Shown: one piece after another, positions 29,101-37,886 of the stretch
Numbering within the stretch: the first letter of the stretch is position 1
Layout: each line of letters opens with the position of its first letter
Assembly (NCBI GenBank): GCA_016713625.1
Contig: JADJOT010000006.1
Location: 184,764-248,763, forward strand
Source of the DNA: Candidatus Accumulibacter affinis
Lineage (GTDB): Bacteria > Pseudomonadota > Gammaproteobacteria > Burkholderiales > Rhodocyclaceae
Direction of reading: 5' to 3'
DNA length: 64,000 nt
Position numbers and translations under genes: made by a program
Notes under the pieces: model-generated
The model's input: only the letters and a program-made list of their open reading frames with translations
The model's database searches: none
Told to the model about the DNA's origin: nothing

Positions 29101-30224
29101 GCCTGGGCGACCTCCTGATCAGCGGCGCCGGCGGAGAGGAAAGCATCGTAACCGGCAAAACGCAGAGTGGGGTCAAAATGCGTTTCCTCGGTGCTCCGCG
29201 GCACATCCGCGGCCGGCTTTCCGGACAGGGACTGGCGGATCGCCGCCAGGGCCCGCTCGCGGCGGGCGGCGAGCGCATCCCCCGGACTGGCCAGCAGGGT
29301 CAGGGCGTCGGCCAGACGTTCGAAGGCGCCGCCGATCAGGCGACGTTCCTGGCGTCGCTCCGGATCGCTGACCACGATTTCCTCGAAAGCGAACTCCGGC
29401 TGGTAGGGGAGGGTCAGGTCGAGAAACGACAGCCCCGCCTCGTTGAAGGCGGCCGGCTCCTGGTCGACGAAGAAGCTGTCGAAACGCTTGCAGAACTTGT
29501 CCAGCAGGGCTTCGTCCTGCTGTTCGATGCGCGCCGGAACGACCACCAGGTCCAGCGCGCGGCCCTTGCGCAGATCGCTCACCTCGCCCGAGCGGAAGTC
29601 GCGTACGACTTCGCGCGTACCTTCGACATTCTGGTGGTTGGCCGCGCACAGCATGACGATGGCGTCGGCCAGCAGGTAGGTGCAGACGCCGCCCATCTCG
29701 GTCACGCCGGTGCGCGAATCGACCAGAATGACGTCGTAGGCCGGGCGCGAGGCTTGCGCCTGCGAGAGCTGCCCGCGCAGCCAGGCGAAGAACGCCTGAC
29801 CCTCCCAGTTGTTGTAGAAATCCTGCCAGTCAAAGGTCCGCACCGCCAGGGCGTACTGGCGGTACTGCGCGGCAGGTTCGCGCTGGCCTGCGGTAATCAG
29901 GTGCAGTTCGCCGCCGTTCGACAGCGGCCGCTGGTAAATCGGGAAGATGAAACGTTCGAGTTGACGAAATTCCGCCGACTCATCCAGAGGCGCCGAACTG
30001 GACAGGCTTTTCTTGAAACTCTGCAATAGATCGATCAGGCCCCGGTTGGCCAGCGCGGCAGTCCTTTCCACCTGAAAATAACGTTCCAGGCCTGGCGCTT
30101 CGAGGTCGAAATCGATCGCCAGCACCCGCAGGCCACGCCGGGCGAAGATGTCCGCGATGTTGGCCAGGGCCATGGAGCGGCCGACGCCGCCCTTGAACGA
30201 ATAGAAGGTGAGGAAAGTGGCCAT
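26163..30224 (-). CDS. Giant ParA-like / TIR / STAND ATPase / TM / FGE-like protein
   Basis: 1353 residues, five modules. 1-320: ParA/MinD-like ATPase with deviant Walker A YSFKGGVGRSMALANIAD, AIDFDLEAPGLERYF and VILVDSRTGVTEMG. About 355-480: a second-type TIR domain (AGYDAFLSAGAADQEVAQAL, then AEATTQALHHSRHLLLCAG). About 505-900: STAND-like P-loop NTPase starting NPYPGLDAYGEG with Walker A AGATGVGKGSLVAALI. About 930-950: one membrane segment (RVLVAASVVIACVAAVSFVLY) preceded by a Gln-rich stretch and followed by a short coiled coil. About 1105-1340: FGE-like domain (EVTSEQFARFTANC, GGRLPSEEEWEKAARGTDG, VSDMAGNLWELTASPW, VMKGGSYLNPLMEVRSA, LGFRCVLDLP). The start is 3 bases after the DUF4062 stop with GGGAGGG ahead of it. 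Likely a membrane-tethered sensor-switch-effector of a conflict system (inference). Confidence 0.85.
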   Translation of the reverse strand: MATFLTFYSFKGGVGRSMALANIADIFARRGLRVLAIDFDLEAPGLERYFQVERTAALANRGLIDLLQSFKKSLSSSAPLDESAEFRQLERFIFPIYQRPLSNGGELHLITAGQREPAAQYRQYALAVRTFDWQDFYNNWEGQAFFAWLRGQLSQAQASRPAYDVILVDSRTGVTEMGGVCTYLLADAIVMLCAANHQNVEGTREVVRDFRSGEVSDLRKGRALDLVVVPARIEQQDEALLDKFCKRFDSFFVDQEPAAFNEAGLSFLDLTLPYQPEFAFEEIVVSDPERRQERRLIGGAFERLADALTLLASPGDALAARRERALAAIRQSLSGKPAADVPRSTEETHFDPTLRFAGYDAFLSAGAADQEVAQALAKALGTAGLAVLVDSSALTPGNRIAEATTQALHHSRHLLLCAGRGGIAIWQKREIELARSSNQPIRILPVLLPGADQDIFSLSLRGVADLQVLDLRAWSGDGEAPAQLLQLLRSRSSGSAEASTDAAPAENPYPGLDAYGEGTVQLIELPAALLEALASRLRDQGLCLLAGATGVGKGSLVAALIADLRRSGIVPGVPVSILSLQIGQPDFTERLAAAPPDHLLIVNDWDHAAAGLYPPQGDSWLPASLRARIAAASPARPLLLVGHDLPLLAWRQAPSVDASLWERLRELTCILDVPDAATVRRAIEAPAIRSGFAFEPGLLDRIVQDAGAGPGALPLAQMVLTRLWQKSVRGFLTNAAYDDCGGVPRLFAVHLAGHLAQIPVALSDAVNGLLLRLPVVGDDDVIAWQAVVWESIRSQANLAARGAEALLWLMDRRLVNVWRSKPDELQVSLLLAPAAADQGYLAAQVAEHREPLRLRQRLDIGMGRWHARERSPEFLLTGYRLRDAGRLLEQWAEHLSDDEQDYIGRSQQQEQEQQQQAVRLSKRSWRVLVAASVVIACVAAVSFVLYREKDQQARDEERNAALRERNAALAFNAFNANRYSLDASLFKGARIYPQYKDASDNEIMGALDFAMRALGVPMEAAQLVKDAPTCGEVRFFHNADSARADALANASQQVLKTLGYDLETSVLDLSGSRLAKDKPGTIELWLPPLRSLARQSTLPPATHPLDGAELRPVPGSCATLGSTANERQDLASKLEVRYNSLYDEDLPKSHNTWISGFLIYRHEVTSEQFARFTANCRPDMGLICPGNWPPHGKPASKPREPARFLGWAQADAYCRWAGGRLPSEEEWEKAARGTDGRIWPWGNEADATRFQGRERSDGKRIAEVGLLPAGDSFYGVSDMAGNLWELTASPWPGGNTHVMKGGSYLNPLMEVRSAWRWTSANEASGSDYLGFRCVLDLPYRVGERAAAGNPVPR

Positions 30225-30227
30225 CGC

Positions 30228-31949
30228 TCACAGCCCTCCCAGGAGGCCCTTGCGGAACTCCTCGCGCCGATTCGGGTCGGCGCCTTGCGCCTCGCTGCCA
30301 GCCAGCGCTTCGGGTAGGGACAGGCGAAGCCAGCGGCGCGCCCGGGCCCTGCTGTTGATGGCCAGTTCGCAGCGGAGATCGAGCTTGTTGCTGAAGCGGT
30401 CCACCAGGGTGTCGATCTTCAGCGGGCTGTCGATCAGGGCCTCCAGGCTGCACACGGCCGGATCTAGGCTGGACAGGGTGGCGACGGTTACCGCCGGGTC
30501 GGACAGGAAAACGTTGCCTTTTCCGTACAGGGAGGGATGCAGGGTGGACAACTCGTCGACCAACACCAGACAGCCGCGCCCGCGCATGGCTGCCAGCAGC
30601 GGCCAGTCGGGGGCATCCTGGCGGAACGCCTCGGGTTCGAAGGGGTAGTAACGCAGGCGGATGTGGTTGCCCAGCAGCGCGCTTTGATCGCGCCTGGGAA
30701 CGATGCGCTGCGCGTTGATCGTCTCCACCAGTTCTTCGAGCAGTTCCTTGACGCTGCCGTTACCAAAGGGTTGCCAGTCGTGGCGGCAGGCGCCATAGCG
30801 CCCCACCCAGTCTCCCCGGCCAGTGAGGCCGGCGATTACCGAGACAAGAAACTCGTAGGGCTGGCGTCCCAACTCTTCGCGTACCAGTTCCGGTCTGTCG
30901 GCAACTGCGCGCGCCTCGTCGCGGGTCATCGCGAGAACCGAATAGGCCAGACCAACCAGGCGCGGGTCGCGCACATCCCGAGAGGTGGGCGTCGCCTCGG
31001 GAAACGCCTCGATCAGGCGACCGAGTTCGCCGCCGACGGCAGAAACACCCGACGCCAGCCATTCGCCGACGCTGAAGCTGGCCGCGGCGGGCGGCCAGGT
31101 GGCTGGCAGATCAGCCGGCTGCACGCCTTCGAGCAACAGCGTGTAGCTGCCCAGGCGGGCAGCGAGCATCTTCACCAGTGCCTCGCCGGCGGCGGGGTTC
31201 TCGCGCAGGCGCGACAGGCCGGGTGGCGAAAGGTGCAGGGCGACGCAGCGCGCCCGTGACAGGCTGCGATCGACCGCCAGCCGGTCAGCGCCGGCCTGCC
31301 CGGGCTCGGGAGCAAAAAGCGCGCTGCCCGGCTGCCATTCCGCAGGCAGAGCGCCGCACAGACGTTCGAGGCTGGCCTCGGCGCAGCCACGAATGCCGAC
31401 GATCAGCAGCCCGATATTCAACTGGCCAGGGTGCGGCGCGGTTTCGTTGAACATGCCGCCGCGCCGGGAGTCATCTGCGCGATCTTCCTCGACCCGCGGC
31501 AGGGCCTGGGTGATGCTCAAGGCGAGGTCGGTGGGGCTGGAAACGAGGGCGCAGGTATGCCTGCTCTGCAGTTCCTCGCGTAACGCGCGGAGCTTGGTGT
31601 CCGCCTCGTATTCACCCTTGGCGGAGTCGAGATCCTTGCCGGGGATGTCATCAAGGGGCCGGATGAAGAGGAAACACTGCTTACCCGTTCGCACCGCTTC
31701 CCGGTATTCCAGCTCGGTAATGGACTTGCCGCCGTGGCCGTCGGGGCAGTAACCGTAACGGCCGGCGAAAATGCCGAGGTAGATGTCCGCTGCGCGGACA
31801 TCGGCGAGGCACTGGTCGGCTGGCGGCTGCGGCGAAGCGCGATAGCTGTCCTTGACGCGGTAGCCGGCCTTGACCAGGGCCCGCATCGCCTCGTCGCGGA
31901 AAGAGGCGAGGTCAGCCAGGGTGGAAGATAGATACACCAGTTTGCTCAT
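30228..31949 (-). CDS. DUF4062-domain protein, first gene of TIR/STAND/FGE operon
   Basis: 573 residues from ATG 31949 (MSKLVYLSSTLADLASFRDE, the classical DUF4062 opening). The N-terminal DUF4062 domain (about 1-155) is a TIR/Rossmann-like module found at the front of many STAND and conflict proteins: YRVKDSYRASPQPPADQCLA, ADIYLGIFAGRYGYCPDG, SITELEYREAV, KQCFLFI. The remainder (about 175-573) begins with another Rossmann-like strand (LNIGLLIVGIRG) and has no P-loop; I do not recognise it. It contains LVLVDELSTLHPSLYG, which resembles a degenerate NTPase strand. A sigma70-like promoter lies at 32018-32047. It ends 3 bases before the ParA-TIR-STAND-FGE gene, so the two are surely co-translated. 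Confidence 0.8.
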   Translation of the reverse strand: MSKLVYLSSTLADLASFRDEAMRALVKAGYRVKDSYRASPQPPADQCLADVRAADIYLGIFAGRYGYCPDGHGGKSITELEYREAVRTGKQCFLFIRPLDDIPGKDLDSAKGEYEADTKLRALREELQSRHTCALVSSPTDLALSITQALPRVEEDRADDSRRGGMFNETAPHPGQLNIGLLIVGIRGCAEASLERLCGALPAEWQPGSALFAPEPGQAGADRLAVDRSLSRARCVALHLSPPGLSRLRENPAAGEALVKMLAARLGSYTLLLEGVQPADLPATWPPAAASFSVGEWLASGVSAVGGELGRLIEAFPEATPTSRDVRDPRLVGLAYSVLAMTRDEARAVADRPELVREELGRQPYEFLVSVIAGLTGRGDWVGRYGACRHDWQPFGNGSVKELLEELVETINAQRIVPRRDQSALLGNHIRLRYYPFEPEAFRQDAPDWPLLAAMRGRGCLVLVDELSTLHPSLYGKGNVFLSDPAVTVATLSSLDPAVCSLEALIDSPLKIDTLVDRFSNKLDLRCELAINSRARARRWLRLSLPEALAGSEAQGADPNRREEFRKGLLGGL

Positions 31950-32017
31950 CGCCCTGTCCCGAGGTGTTGCGGTTATGCTGTCGCAAAAAGGATGGGAATT
32001 CCAATGGTGCCAACCAA

Positions 32018-32047
32018 AGTATAGGAGCCCACATCGAGTGGCGTCAA
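32018..32047 (-). promoter_or_regulatory. Sigma70-like promoter for the DUF4062 / TIR / STAND / FGE operon
   Basis: On the minus strand TTGACG (32047-32042) and TATACT (32023-32018) are separated by exactly 18 bases, about 70 bases before the DUF4062 start codon. Both hexamers are near consensus and the position and orientation are right. The sequence continues into the radical SAM gene's upstream region on the other strand. Confidence 0.6.
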
Positions 32048-32148
32048 TCTCGCATTTGGTCACGGGGGCACCTGCGAGGTCATCCGGAACCACCCCGCCG
32101 CCTTCGTTCGCCGCCCGCCCCGGCGCGCAGCTTGATGAGGAACCGCTC

Positions 32149-33357
32149 GTGAACCCACCCAGCAAGACCGTCGTCCTGCACGATGTCGATAGCCGTATCC
32201 CCAATCTTGCGCTGCTCAAGCTGGCCACCTTCCATCGCCAGCAAGGCTGGCGCGTCCTTCTCAGTCGAGACCGCAGCAGCGGGCGCCGGGCAGCAATGAT
32301 CGACGCCGATGTTCACCTCGCCAGCGTGGTGTTTCGCACACCCTCCTCGGCGAGTGCCGTCGAAAAGCTCAAGGCGGTTTACGGCGACCGGATCGAATTC
32401 GGCGGTTCGGGGGTCGATCTGGGCAAACGTCTGTCTGCGGAGGTGGAAGCCTGTTTCCCCGACTACCGCCTGTATGAACACACGCTTTATGCGCTGGGCT
32501 TTCTGACGCGCGGCTGCAACAAGAAGTGCGCATTCTGCGTCGTTCCGGAAAAGGAAGGTCGCTTGAAAGGACTGGCGGCCTCCTTCGATGACTTCGTCCC
32601 CAAAGGGCAGCAGAACGTCCTGCTGCTCGACGACAACCTGCTCGCGTATCGGGAGGTGGAAAGCCTGCTCGACGAGATGATCGCGCGCCGCTACGCCATC
32701 AACTTCAGCCAGACGCTGGACATTGCCTACCTCAACGAGGCAAAGTTCAATCTCCTGCGCCAGATCGACTCGCGGAACTCGAAGTTCAGCAAGCGGATGA
32801 TCTACTTCAGCTTGAACCATGCGCGCGACATCCGGCAGTTCGAGCGGCGCGCCGAGATGCTCAAGGGATTCGGCGAGCACGGCGTTTGCGTGGTCATGCT
32901 GTACGGCTTCGACACCAGGCTGAGCGAGGATAACGAGCGCTTTCGCTTCATCCGGCGCCAGCGATACCTGCCGTTCTTCCAGGAGTACTGGCCGATCGAG
33001 GGTGTTCCCAGCCGCCTCCCCGAGGACTATTTCGACATCGACCTCAACGCGGTGATTCGCCTGACCTTCCATTCGAACGGCTACAACTGGGAGAAGTATC
33101 TGCTGTGGCTCAACAGTCTCTACTTCCAGCGCTACGGGAGGTTCTACACACCGCTGGTCGAAATCCTCTATCGGTACAACCACAAGCATCGACTCGAGTG
33201 GTTCCGGATGAACCCCGGCCTGCTGAGCAATGAACTGTACCAGGATCAGCGCGACAGTCTGGCTGACTTTCACCACAGGCTGCGCCAGGACAACGGCCTG
33301 CCGGCGCCCAGGGGCTTGCTCAAGTGGATTGAGCTGGCCGCGGCTGGAACAGCCTGA
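32149..33357 (+). CDS. Radical SAM protein of unknown substrate
   Basis: 402 residues from GTG 32149, which has GAGG 8 bases upstream. The N-terminal 110 residues look like a B12-binding-type Rossmann module (VVLHDVDSRIPNLALLKLA, then ADVHLASVVF) as in many B12-radical SAM proteins, but the usual cobalamin His motif is not obvious. The radical SAM motif is RGCNKKCAFCVVPEKEGRLK (Cx3Cx2C), followed by VLLLDDNLLA, NFSQTLDIAYLN and CVVMLYGFDT. The reaction is unknown. It is divergent from the DUF4062 operon, sharing a 199-base intergenic region, and is not clearly part of it. Confidence 0.75.
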   Translation: MNPPSKTVVLHDVDSRIPNLALLKLATFHRQQGWRVLLSRDRSSGRRAAMIDADVHLASVVFRTPSSASAVEKLKAVYGDRIEFGGSGVDLGKRLSAEVEACFPDYRLYEHTLYALGFLTRGCNKKCAFCVVPEKEGRLKGLAASFDDFVPKGQQNVLLLDDNLLAYREVESLLDEMIARRYAINFSQTLDIAYLNEAKFNLLRQIDSRNSKFSKRMIYFSLNHARDIRQFERRAEMLKGFGEHGVCVVMLYGFDTRLSEDNERFRFIRRQRYLPFFQEYWPIEGVPSRLPEDYFDIDLNAVIRLTFHSNGYNWEKYLLWLNSLYFQRYGRFYTPLVEILYRYNHKHRLEWFRMNPGLLSNELYQDQRDSLADFHHRLRQDNGLPAPRGLLKWIELAAAGTA

Positions 33358-33662
33358 CTCGACCAGCGCCTGGCGATCAACGATCGCGATGCCAGCGAAA
33401 GCACGCGGCAGCCCGGGCTTGCCCACCAGCTTCCTGCGCAGATGGCGCGCGGAGCACGTAAAATCATGGCCCCGAGCAGCCCGGTCAGGGGATAAGGGGA
33501 AGTGGCGGTCGAGGAAACTGCGTAGGCAGGCGGGCAGAGTCGTGGATTGGGCTGCGGATGCGCAGCCCGAGCGCGCAAACAACACCGCATGGTCAAGGAC
33601 CGGCGGTTCGTTGGGCTTCGTTCCTCAGCCCAACCTACGGTAACGAAAGAAAACTCGCATAA
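33358..33662. other. Intergenic region with two REP-like hairpins
   Basis: 305 bases without a recognisable gene between the radical SAM and MBOAT genes. It holds GGGCTGCG-GATG-CGCAGCCC (33549-33568) and GTTGGGCT...AGCCCAAC (33610-33634). The second resembles REP palindromes. Neither is followed by a T-run. The MBOAT gene starts 28 bases after the second palindrome. Confidence 0.5.
33549..33634. repeat. Pair of REP-like palindromes
   Basis: Two perfect 8-base-arm palindromes, loops of 4 and 9 bases, 41 bases apart. Paired REP palindromes form BIME-type units. They differ from the palindrome at 11534-11563 in stem sequence but share the GGGTTA/GGGCT-type core. Confidence 0.45.
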
Positions 33663-35150
33663 ATGATCTTCAGTTCCCCCTCCTTCGTATTGCTGTTCCT
33701 GCCGATTACCTTCTTTGCCTATTTCTATCTCAATCGGCTGCGCCTGACCATCGCCGCCAAGGCCTGGCTGGTGGTCGCCAGCCTTTTTTTCTACGCCTAC
33801 TGGAACGTCGCTTACCTGCCGCTTCTGCTGATCTCGATTTTTTTCAACTTCGCCGTCGGCACCGCTCTTGCTCCCAGCCTGGCTTCAACTCCGAAGCGTT
33901 CCCGATTTTCGCGGCGCTCGCTGCTCGCCGCAAGCATTACCGCCAACCTCGCCCTGCTGGGCTATTTCAAATACACCAACTTCCTGGTCGATAACCTCAA
34001 CCTGGCATTCGGTGTCGATTATCTGCTGCCGGAAATCCTCCTGCCACTGGGCATCAGCTTCTTCACGTTCACGCAGATTGCCTATCTGGTGGACAGCTAT
34101 CGCGGCGAAGCGAGGGAATACGACTTCCTGAACTATGCGCTGTTCGTGACTTTCTTTCCGCACCTGATTGCCGGCCCGATCCTGCATCACCGCGAGATGA
34201 TGTCGCAGTTCGAATCGCGCTGGACCCTGGTCGTGCGCTACCGGAACATTTTTCTTGGTCTGTTCATTTTCAGCATCGGGCTGTTCAAGAAGGTGATCAT
34301 TGCCGATACCTTTTCCGGCTGGGCCAATGCCGGCTTCGATGGCGGTGCCCGTCTCGACATCTACAGCGCCTGGGCAGCCAGTCTCTCCTACAGCTTTCAA
34401 CTCTATTTCGACTTCAGCGGCTACTGCGACATGGCCATCGGCGCCGCCCTGCTGTTCAACATCTGGCTGCCGCTAAACTTCAACTCGCCGTACAAGGCAC
34501 TCGACATCCAGGATTTCTGGCGTCGCTGGCACATGACGCTGAGCCGCTACCTGCGCGACTACCTCTATATCCCACTCGGCGGCAACCGCTGCTCGACCGT
34601 GCGTCTGTACGTCAACCTGCTGGCAACTTTCGTGCTCGGAGGTCTGTGGCATGGCGCGAGCTGGATGTTCGTGATCTGGGGCGCCCTACACGGCGCAGCC
34701 CTGGTGGTGCATCGGGTCTGGAACGGAGCCGGACTGCGCCTGCCGAGAGCGCTGGCGTGGCTGTTGACCTTCGGCTTTGTGAACGTCAGCTGGGTGTTTT
34801 TTCGCGCGACGACGATGAACGATGCGCTGCGGGTCCTGCGCGGGATGGTCGACTTCGACTCGCTGGTGAATTTCCCGGTATCGGCAATCCCCACCGGCTA
34901 CCTGGCGTGGGGCGGCTGGTTCTCCGACGATCTCCTGAGTTTTCTGCCGACTGGCCTGGCTGCCAATCTACCCTGCCTGATAGCGCTTGTCCCGGCCTTC
35001 GTGATCATCGGGCAGAAGAACTCCTTCGAACTGACGATGGTGCGTGGCCACGATACTGCCAAACTGTATGGAGGACTGATTCTCTTCTGCACGGCAATGT
35101 ACGCCGCGATGCTGACCAAGAGTGCGGTATTTCTGTATTTCAATTTCTAG
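33663..35150 (+). CDS. MBOAT-family membrane O-acyltransferase (AlgI/DltB-like)
   Basis: 495 residues, about ten membrane segments. It is of the AlgI type, which moves an acyl (usually acetyl) group across the inner membrane for transfer to an exopolysaccharide or wall polymer. Characteristic segments: LGISFFTFTQIAYLVDSYRG, SYSFQLYFDFSGYCDMAIG, FNSPYKALDIQDFWRRWHMT, RYLRDYLYIPLGGNRC and the catalytic-His segment LGGLWHGASWMFVIWGALHG. The next gene, 5 bases downstream, encodes the SGNH-like partner, so the two form an O-acetylation unit. No alginate or cellulose synthase genes are nearby, so the polymer is unknown. Confidence 0.9.
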   Translation: MIFSSPSFVLLFLPITFFAYFYLNRLRLTIAAKAWLVVASLFFYAYWNVAYLPLLLISIFFNFAVGTALAPSLASTPKRSRFSRRSLLAASITANLALLGYFKYTNFLVDNLNLAFGVDYLLPEILLPLGISFFTFTQIAYLVDSYRGEAREYDFLNYALFVTFFPHLIAGPILHHREMMSQFESRWTLVVRYRNIFLGLFIFSIGLFKKVIIADTFSGWANAGFDGGARLDIYSAWAASLSYSFQLYFDFSGYCDMAIGAALLFNIWLPLNFNSPYKALDIQDFWRRWHMTLSRYLRDYLYIPLGGNRCSTVRLYVNLLATFVLGGLWHGASWMFVIWGALHGAALVVHRVWNGAGLRLPRALAWLLTFGFVNVSWVFFRATTMNDALRVLRGMVDFDSLVNFPVSAIPTGYLAWGGWFSDDLLSFLPTGLAANLPCLIALVPAFVIIGQKNSFELTMVRGHDTAKLYGGLILFCTAMYAAMLTKSAVFLYFNF

Positions 35151-35155
35151 CTGGC

Positions 35156-36262
35156 ATGGCGATGAAAAAGAGAGTCCTGATATTCCTTGGCCTGGCCTGC
35201 CTCATCCTGAGCACTGTCCCGGCGATCAACCTGGTGTCCGGAAATGTTATCCACCACGACAAGAAGCACTGGTGGCTCCGCTCGGTACTCTACAACGTCG
35301 ATTTCTTCCTGGTTCATTCGAATCGCCTCCTCTACGCCGCTGGCATCTCGCCCGTGCCGCATCAGGTGGTGATCGGCAAGGATGGCTGGCTTTACATTGG
35401 CGATGGCTATGGAGACGCAATATCCGTAGCACGTCGCGGCGCGACGCCGGCGGATATTGCAGCTTCTGAAGAGGTCGGGGCAGCGGTGAGAGCATGGGAA
35501 GAGTGGTTCGCGCGCAAGCAGGTCAGCCTGTACAAACTGATCCTCTTCCCCAACAAGGAGACGATCTATCCGGAGTTCCTCCCCGATTGGGTCCAGCCGG
35601 CCAGCGCTTCGGCAGCCGACACCCTGTTGGCTCACCTTCCCAGGGGCAGCTACGTGGACACGCGGCCGGCACTGCGGAGCGCACGCAGCGTGTTTTCGGA
35701 ACCGCTCTACTACCGGACAGACACGCACTGGAACAAGCTCGGTGCCTGGCTGGCTTTTGCGGCTTTCTCGAGGGAGCTGGCGCGCAGCGAGCCAGGCTTG
35801 CGTCTGCTTTCCGACCGGGACATCCGCGTCTTGAGCGTCGCGGAACGTGCGGGGGGAGATCTGGCAAATCTGCTGCGAATCCGGAAGATTCTGCGCGACA
35901 GCGAGGTAGGGATCGAGATCACGGGCGAGAAGCAGGTCGAAATCGAGCAATACAGCTTTGCAACCGGGCAGCGCGTCGCCTATGACAGCAACCCGCAAAA
36001 TCGCGCCCAGAAAACTCCCTTGCTCCTCAAGACAAAAAATGCCCTGAATCAGAAGCGAGTGCTGTGGCTGCATGATTCGTTCGGAGTGGCGATGGCCCCC
36101 TTTATGGCAGCCACTTTCAGTGACATCCTGTGGCTGCATTACGATGACGCGAGCCCGGCCCAGCTGGCCCGGCTCGTTGAAACCTACGCGCCGGAATATG
36201 TTTTCATTTCGGTCGTCGAGCGACGCGCACTCGACAAATGGTTTCGCAAGGGTCCACCATAA
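35156..36262 (+). CDS. AlgX/AlgJ-like SGNH-type periplasmic acetyltransferase
   Basis: 368 residues from ATG 35156 (ATG 35162 possible); the frame stays open upstream inside the MBOAT gene, but the hydrophobic anchor starts here (RVLIFLGLACLILSTVPAIN). The acetyltransferase core of AlgX/AlgJ proteins is visible: GKDGWLYIGDGYGDA, FPNKETIYPEFLPDW, the DxH pair in YRTDTHWNKLGAWLAFAAF and the Ser-containing VLWLHDSFGVAMAPF. Anchored in the inner membrane facing the periplasm, it would accept acetyl groups from the MBOAT partner. It lies 5 bases after it and before eno. Confidence 0.85.
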   Translation: MAMKKRVLIFLGLACLILSTVPAINLVSGNVIHHDKKHWWLRSVLYNVDFFLVHSNRLLYAAGISPVPHQVVIGKDGWLYIGDGYGDAISVARRGATPADIAASEEVGAAVRAWEEWFARKQVSLYKLILFPNKETIYPEFLPDWVQPASASAADTLLAHLPRGSYVDTRPALRSARSVFSEPLYYRTDTHWNKLGAWLAFAAFSRELARSEPGLRLLSDRDIRVLSVAERAGGDLANLLRIRKILRDSEVGIEITGEKQVEIEQYSFATGQRVAYDSNPQNRAQKTPLLLKTKNALNQKRVLWLHDSFGVAMAPFMAATFSDILWLHYDDASPAQLARLVETYAPEYVFISVVERRALDKWFRKGPP

Positions 36263-36315
36263 CCGCCCGTCGCCAACAGCGCCGTCATTTTTCGGGCATT
36301 TCCTGGTCGCAAGGA

Positions 36316-37809
<1,494 letters not shown>

Positions 37810-37830
37810 GCGAAGCGCTGGCGTGCAAAA

Positions 37831-37858
37831 GGCATCGCCGCGGCGATGCCTTTTTTTT
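37831..37858. terminator. Rho-independent terminator, probably bidirectional
   Basis: The hairpin GGCATCGCC-GC-GGCGATGCC is followed by eight T residues on the plus strand, 22 bases after the eno stop. On the minus strand the same hairpin is followed by four Ts, so it may also end the gap-arsJ transcript, which converges on it. Confidence 0.85.
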
Positions 37859-37886
37859 GCCCGCGATGAGTCGTTGGCGCTCTGCC

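Noticed and set aside
24787..32148. Reverse transcriptase or template repeat of a diversity-generating retroelement beside the FGE genes
   Set aside because: No protein with a YxDD-type reverse transcriptase motif and no second copy of either FGE gene end was found in the window.
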